A stretch of DNA of 8,485 nt from Acidobacteriota bacterium. Its GTDB lineage: Bacteria; Acidobacteriota; Thermoanaerobaculia; Thermoanaerobaculales; Thermoanaerobaculaceae. A model generated the notes under the pieces. It had not been told where the DNA came from. It saw only the letters and a list, made by a program, of their open reading frames with translations, and did not search any database. The stretch covers positions 1-8,485 of the forward strand of contig DAIDOU010000203.1 in assembly GCA_027458945.1 (NCBI GenBank). Direction: 5' to 3'. How positions within the stretch are numbered: position 1 is the first letter of the stretch; every line of letters begins with the position of its first letter. Both the position numbers and the translations under genes were made by a program. Positions 5,374 through 8,485 of the stretch are shown here, piece after piece.

Positions 5374-6588
5374 TCAGCGGGCGACGAGCGCGAGCCACGC
5401 AGCCGCGATCGCCAGCGTCGCGAGGGTCACCGGGACGCCGACGCGGGCGTGCTGCCGCCAGCCGATGCGGACCCCGAGACGCGCCGCCTGGTCCACCACG
5501 ATGATGTTCGCGACCGACCCGACGATGATCAGGTTGCCGGCGAACGTGGACGCGAGGGCGAGCAGCGGCCCGGCGAGCGGACCGTTCGCCTGCGGCAGCA
5601 GCAGCATCACGGCCGGGACGTTGGAGACGAGGTTGGAGAGCACCACGGTGAGCGGGAAGAGCACGCCGGGGCGGGCGACCTCGACGCCGCGGCGGGCCAG
5701 CGCCTGCGTCGCCGCCGCCAGCGTCCCCGAGTCCGCGAGCGCGAAGTTGACCACGAACAACCCGACGAAGAGCACGAGCAGGTGCCAGTCGACCAGCCCG
5801 AGGAGGTCGCGCGACGCCATCCGCCGGCTGGTCAGCAGCACCGCCGCCGCGGTGAGGGCGAGCACCTCGCGCGGCAGCGGCGCGAAGAGGAAGCCGAGCA
5901 GGAGCAGGCCGAGCACGAGCAGGCCCTTGCCGGTCTGCCAGCGGTTCAGGCTCACCCCCTCGACCGCCGGCACCGCGGTCGGCCGCAGCCACGCGCCGCG
6001 CGCCGAGGCCGCCACCACCGCCCACACCACGCCGAGGCCGAGGAGCGCGGGGACCACCGCGTCGCCGAGGTAGCCGGCGAACGAGAGGTGCAGCGTCTGC
6101 CCGATCAGCATGTTCTGCGGGTTGCCGATCAGCGTCGCCGCGGAGCCGACGTTGGCGGCGGCGGCGAGGGCGAGCAGGAACGGCACCGGGTCGAGGCCGC
6201 GCCGGGCGCACCCCTCGACGAGGAGCGGCGCCACCGCCAGGCAGACGATGTCGTTGGCGAGCACCGCCGACAGCCCGCCGGCCACCGCGATCACGAGCGC
6301 GAGGAGCGCCGGCGGCGAGACTGCCGCGCCGGCCGCCCGGCGCGTCACCCAGGTGTAGAACCCCCCGAGGCGGAACTGCGCCGAGACCACCATCAGGCCG
6401 AACAGCAGCGCCAGCGTCGGCACGTCCACCGCGCGCCACGCGGCCGCCGGCGTCACCCTCTCGGAGGCGACGAGGGCGAGCGCGCCGAGCAGCGCCACCC
6501 CGGTGCGGTCGAGGGCGAGGCCGGGGATCTCGCCGAGCACCATCCCGACGTAGACGAACGCGAAGACGAGGACGACCCAGGTATCCAC
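5374..6588 (-). CDS. SLC13/ArsB-superfamily membrane permease (YbiR-like)
   Basis: This 404-residue protein is mostly hydrophobic, with about ten likely membrane segments, so it should sit in the inner membrane and move an anion or carry out ion-coupled exchange. The two-half signature of the ion transporter superfamily is visible: N147-VGSAATLIGNPQNM (to 160) in the first half. SNLVSNVP (318-325) and GNLIIVGSVANI (351-362) follow in the second. GNPQN and SNVP are typical of ArsB/NhaD/YbiR-type members. The cargo cannot be read from these motifs. I choose the GTG at 6588 because it keeps the first membrane segment (TWVVLVFAFVYVGMVLG) whole; the ATG at 6543 would cut it. GGTGAGG lies very close upstream, so the start is moderately sure. 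The gene is divergent from the pseudouridine synthase, with 64 bp between the starts. It lies upstream of the kamA operon on the same strand but is separated from it by a promoter. Confidence 0.85.
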   Translation of the reverse strand: MDTWVVLVFAFVYVGMVLGEIPGLALDRTGVALLGALALVASERVTPAAAWRAVDVPTLALLFGLMVVSAQFRLGGFYTWVTRRAAGAAVSPPALLALVIAVAGGLSAVLANDIVCLAVAPLLVEGCARRGLDPVPFLLALAAAANVGSAATLIGNPQNMLIGQTLHLSFAGYLGDAVVPALLGLGVVWAVVAASARGAWLRPTAVPAVEGVSLNRWQTGKGLLVLGLLLLGFLFAPLPREVLALTAAAVLLTSRRMASRDLLGLVDWHLLVLFVGLFVVNFALADSGTLAAATQALARRGVEVARPGVLFPLTVVLSNLVSNVPAVMLLLPQANGPLAGPLLALASTFAGNLIIVGSVANIIVVDQAARLGVRIGWRQHARVGVPVTLATLAIAAAWLALVAR

Positions 6589-6652
6589 CGCCTCACCGTA
6601 CCACCGCGGCGCCGCCGGTGACGCGGCGGCGCGGGCGTGGCATGCTGCGCGC

Positions 6653-7387
6653 GTGCACCCGGCAGCCACCGTCCTGTACGCCGACGAGCGCCTCGTGGCG
6701 CTCGGCAAGCCGGCCGGCGTCAGCCTCGCCACCCGGCGCGCCGAGCCGGGTGCGGCGGTGGCCCGCCTGCTCGCGGCGCTGCCGGCCGCCGAGCGTGACG
6801 CGCACGGCCTCGACGCCGGGTTGCGGCTCGTGCACCGGCTCGACGTAGGCACCTCCGGCGTCGTGCTCCTCGCCCGCGACGAGGACGCGCACCGCGAGCT
6901 GGTGCGCGCCTTCGCCGCGCGAACGGTGGGCAAGCTCTATCTCGCGCTGGTGTGGGGCCGCCCGCGACCGGCGGCGGGGCGCTGGACGGAGCCGCTCGGA
7001 CCCGACCGCTCCGACCGCCGCCGGATGCGGGTGGACCCGGCCGGACGTGCCGCCGCCACGGCCTACCGCGTGGCCGGGCGAGCGGCCGGGGTGTCGCTCG
7101 TGCGCCTCGAGCCGGCCACCGGACGCACCCACCAGCTCCGCGTCCACCTCGCCCACGCCGGCCACCCGGTCGTCGGCGACGACCTCTACGGCGGGCCGCG
7201 CCACCGCGGCGTCCGCGACCCGGAGCTGCGGCGCCTGCTCGACCCCGGCCACACGCTGCTGCACGCCTGGCGGCTGCACCTGCCGCCGACCCCCGCCAAC
7301 CCGGAGCTGATCGTGACCGCGCCGCTGCCTCCCGAGTTCGCCGCCGCGCTCGCGGCGCTGCGGCTCGCCCCACCCGAGGAGGTCTGA
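6653..7387 (+). CDS. RluA-family RNA pseudouridine synthase
   Basis: The 244-residue product should isomerise uridine to pseudouridine in rRNA or tRNA. The catalytic motif HRLDVGTSGVVLLA (61-74) contains the essential Asp, D64. The second family signature GRTHQLRVH (157-165) and HPVVGDDLYGG (171-181) follow. There is no N-terminal S4 RNA-binding domain, so it is closer in build to RluA or TruC types than to RluC/RluD; the target uridine is not predictable from this. Translation seems to begin at the GTG at 6653, where LYADERLVALGKPAGV follows as expected. No Shine-Dalgarno sequence is visible before it. The aldolase gene follows on the same strand after 48 bp. Confidence 0.92.
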   Translation: MHPAATVLYADERLVALGKPAGVSLATRRAEPGAAVARLLAALPAAERDAHGLDAGLRLVHRLDVGTSGVVLLARDEDAHRELVRAFAARTVGKLYLALVWGRPRPAAGRWTEPLGPDRSDRRRMRVDPAGRAAATAYRVAGRAAGVSLVRLEPATGRTHQLRVHLAHAGHPVVGDDLYGGPRHRGVRDPELRRLLDPGHTLLHAWRLHLPPTPANPELIVTAPLPPEFAAALAALRLAPPEEV

Positions 7388-7410
7388 CACACCCGGACGC
7401 AACGCGGCGG

Positions 7411-7416
7411 TAAAAT
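7411..7416 (+). promoter_or_regulatory. Possible -10 box before the aldolase
   Basis: TAAAAT matches TATAAT at five of six positions and stands out in very GC-rich DNA. A start near 7423 would leave a leader of about 13 nt that still holds the ribosome-binding site. No -35 box lies at the right spacing (CTGACA at 7384 is 21 nt away), so the call is weak. Confidence 0.3.
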
Positions 7417-7425
7417 GGCGTTGCT

Positions 7426-7430
7426 GGAGG
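7426..7430 (+). promoter_or_regulatory. Ribosome-binding site that fixes the aldolase start
   Basis: GGAGG lies 5 nt before the ATG at 7436. This favours 7436 over the in-frame ATG at 7415, which has no such site and would place the GGAGG inside the gene. Confidence 0.65.
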
Positions 7431-7435
7431 CCACC

Positions 7436-8485
7436 ATGATCGACGCGATCCGCACCCACCTGGGCGACAAGGCGACGCTGCTCGACTACGCCTGCCGCGG
7501 GATTTCCAAGGAGATGCTGCACCTCCCCGGCCCCGACTTCATCGACCGCGTCGTCGCGGTGTCGGACCGTCCCGTCAACGTGCTGCGCAACCTCGCGGCC
7601 GTCTTCAACGGCGGGCGGCTGGCGGGGACCGGTTACGTCTCGATCCTCCCGGTCGACCAGGGGATCGAGCACTCGGGGGCGGCGTCGTTCGCCCCCAACC
7701 CGGCGTACTTCGACCCCGAGAACATCGTGCGCCTCGCGCTCGAAGGCGGCTGCAACGCGGTCGCCTCGACGCTCGGCGTGCTCGGCTCGGTGACGCGCCG
7801 GTACGCCCACAAGATCCCGTTCATCCTCAAGCTCAACCACAACGAGACGCTGACCTACCCGCTGACCTACGACCAGACGATGTACGCCAGCGTCGAGCAG
7901 GCGTTCGACCTCGGTGCCGCCGGCGTCGGCGCCACGGTGTACTTCGGTTCCGCCGAGTCGCGCCGCCAGATCGAGGAGGTCTCGCAGGCGTTCGCGCACG
8001 CGCACGAGCTCGGGATGTTCACGGTGCTCTGGTGCTACCTGCGCAACCCGGCGTTCAAGAAGGACGGCGTCGACTACCACACCGCCGCCGACCTCACCGG
8101 CCAGGCCAACCACATCGGCGTCACGATCGAGGCCGACATCATCAAGCAGAAGGCGCCCGAGTGCAACAACGGCTACGGCGCGATCAAGTTCGGCTACACC
8201 AATCCGCTCGTCTACGACACGCTCACCGCCGACAACCCGATCGAGTGGACGCGCTGGCAGGTGGCCAACTGTTACCTCGGCCGCTCGCCGCTGATCAACT
8301 CGGGCGGCGCCTCGGGCAAGAACGACCTCGCGCAGGCCGTGCTCACCGCGGTGGTCAACAAGCGCGCGGGCGGCTCCGGGATGATCTCCGGCCGCAAGGC
8401 GTTCCAGAAGCCGATGGCGCAGGGGATCGAGCTGCTGCACGCGATCCAGGACGTCTACCTGTGCCGGGAGGTCACGGTCGCGTAG
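7436..8485 (+). CDS. fbaB: Class I fructose-bisphosphate aldolase (FbaB/DeoC-LacD type)
   Basis: The 349-residue enzyme should reversibly cleave fructose 1,6-bisphosphate into dihydroxyacetone phosphate and glyceraldehyde 3-phosphate in glycolysis and gluconeogenesis. It is metal-independent and uses a Schiff-base lysine, most likely K237 in EADIIKQK (232-239), by comparison with the archaeal-type family. Family marks along the TIM barrel are SILPVDQGIEHS (69-80), ILKLNHNETLTYPLTYDQ (130-147), GATVYFGS (165-172), ANCYLGRSPLINSGGASG (277-294) and GMISGRKAF (315-323). The length equals E. coli FbaB within a residue or two, and the C-terminal part is close to it as I remember it. The gene is complete: its TAG is the last codon of the window. 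It follows the pseudouridine synthase by 48 bp and may have its own promoter. Confidence 0.95.
   Translation: MIDAIRTHLGDKATLLDYACRGISKEMLHLPGPDFIDRVVAVSDRPVNVLRNLAAVFNGGRLAGTGYVSILPVDQGIEHSGAASFAPNPAYFDPENIVRLALEGGCNAVASTLGVLGSVTRRYAHKIPFILKLNHNETLTYPLTYDQTMYASVEQAFDLGAAGVGATVYFGSAESRRQIEEVSQAFAHAHELGMFTVLWCYLRNPAFKKDGVDYHTAADLTGQANHIGVTIEADIIKQKAPECNNGYGAIKFGYTNPLVYDTLTADNPIEWTRWQVANCYLGRSPLINSGGASGKNDLAQAVLTAVVNKRAGGSGMISGRKAFQKPMAQGIELLHAIQDVYLCREVTVA

Noticed and set aside
6589..6933. An upstream extension of the permease to 519 residues
   Set aside because: The added residues are hydrophilic, Arg/Ser/Ala-rich and antisense to the pseudouridine synthase. The first membrane segment starts right after the GTG at 6588.
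6593..8440. A 615-codon open frame on the minus strand across the pseudouridine synthase and aldolase
   Set aside because: It is the antisense shadow of two well-identified plus-strand genes. Its product is a low-complexity Arg/Val/Glu/Gly-rich chain typical of such shadows in GC-rich DNA.

Overview
The window is very GC-rich bacterial DNA. Nearly all third codon positions in the real genes are G or C, and genes are tightly packed. The mix of a PATAN/DUF4388 protein, a KamA-type radical SAM enzyme, tandem D-Ala-D-Ala-ligase-like ATP-grasp proteins and a DeoC/LacD-type (FbaB) aldolase suggests Acidobacteriota or a similar high-GC soil or thermophile lineage such as Myxococcota. This placement is an inference and no marker gene here proves it. 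There are no rRNA or tRNA genes, CRISPR arrays, insertion sequences or phage genes.

Layout from left to right. (1) A plus-strand gene ends at 86. (2) A minus-strand gene for a PATAN/DUF4388 protein (99-1220) converges on it and looks leaderless. (3) A minus-strand four-gene operon, read from right to left, runs kamA-like lysine 2,3-aminomutase (3799-4962), ATP-grasp ligase A (2808-3794), ATP-grasp ligase B (1816-2811) and GNAT acetyltransferase (1294-1779). The gaps are 4 nt, a 4-nt overlap and 36 nt, and two hairpins follow the last stop. (4) Upstream of kamA, 411 bp without a convincing gene carry a good sigma70-type promoter (TTGACA, 16 nt, TATCTT). About 345 nt of hairpin-rich leader follow, ending in a hairpin that can hide the kamA ribosome-binding site. 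(5) A minus-strand SLC13/ArsB-like permease (5374-6588). (6) Divergent from it, a plus-strand RluA-family pseudouridine synthase (6653-7387), then a class I fructose-bisphosphate aldolase of the FbaB type (7436-8485), whose stop codon ends the window.

The permease, pseudouridine synthase and aldolase look like ordinary housekeeping genes. The part worth attention is the kamA operon. The aminomutase keeps the residues that select lysine, so its likely product is beta-lysine. The two ligases belong to a fold that joins amino acids through acyl-phosphates, and the acetyltransferase could cap an amine. Together they could make an acetylated beta-lysine-containing dipeptide or tripeptide, for example a compatible solute or a small secondary metabolite. 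This pathway is inferred from gene content. No gene here shows what the partner amino acid is or whether the product is exported.
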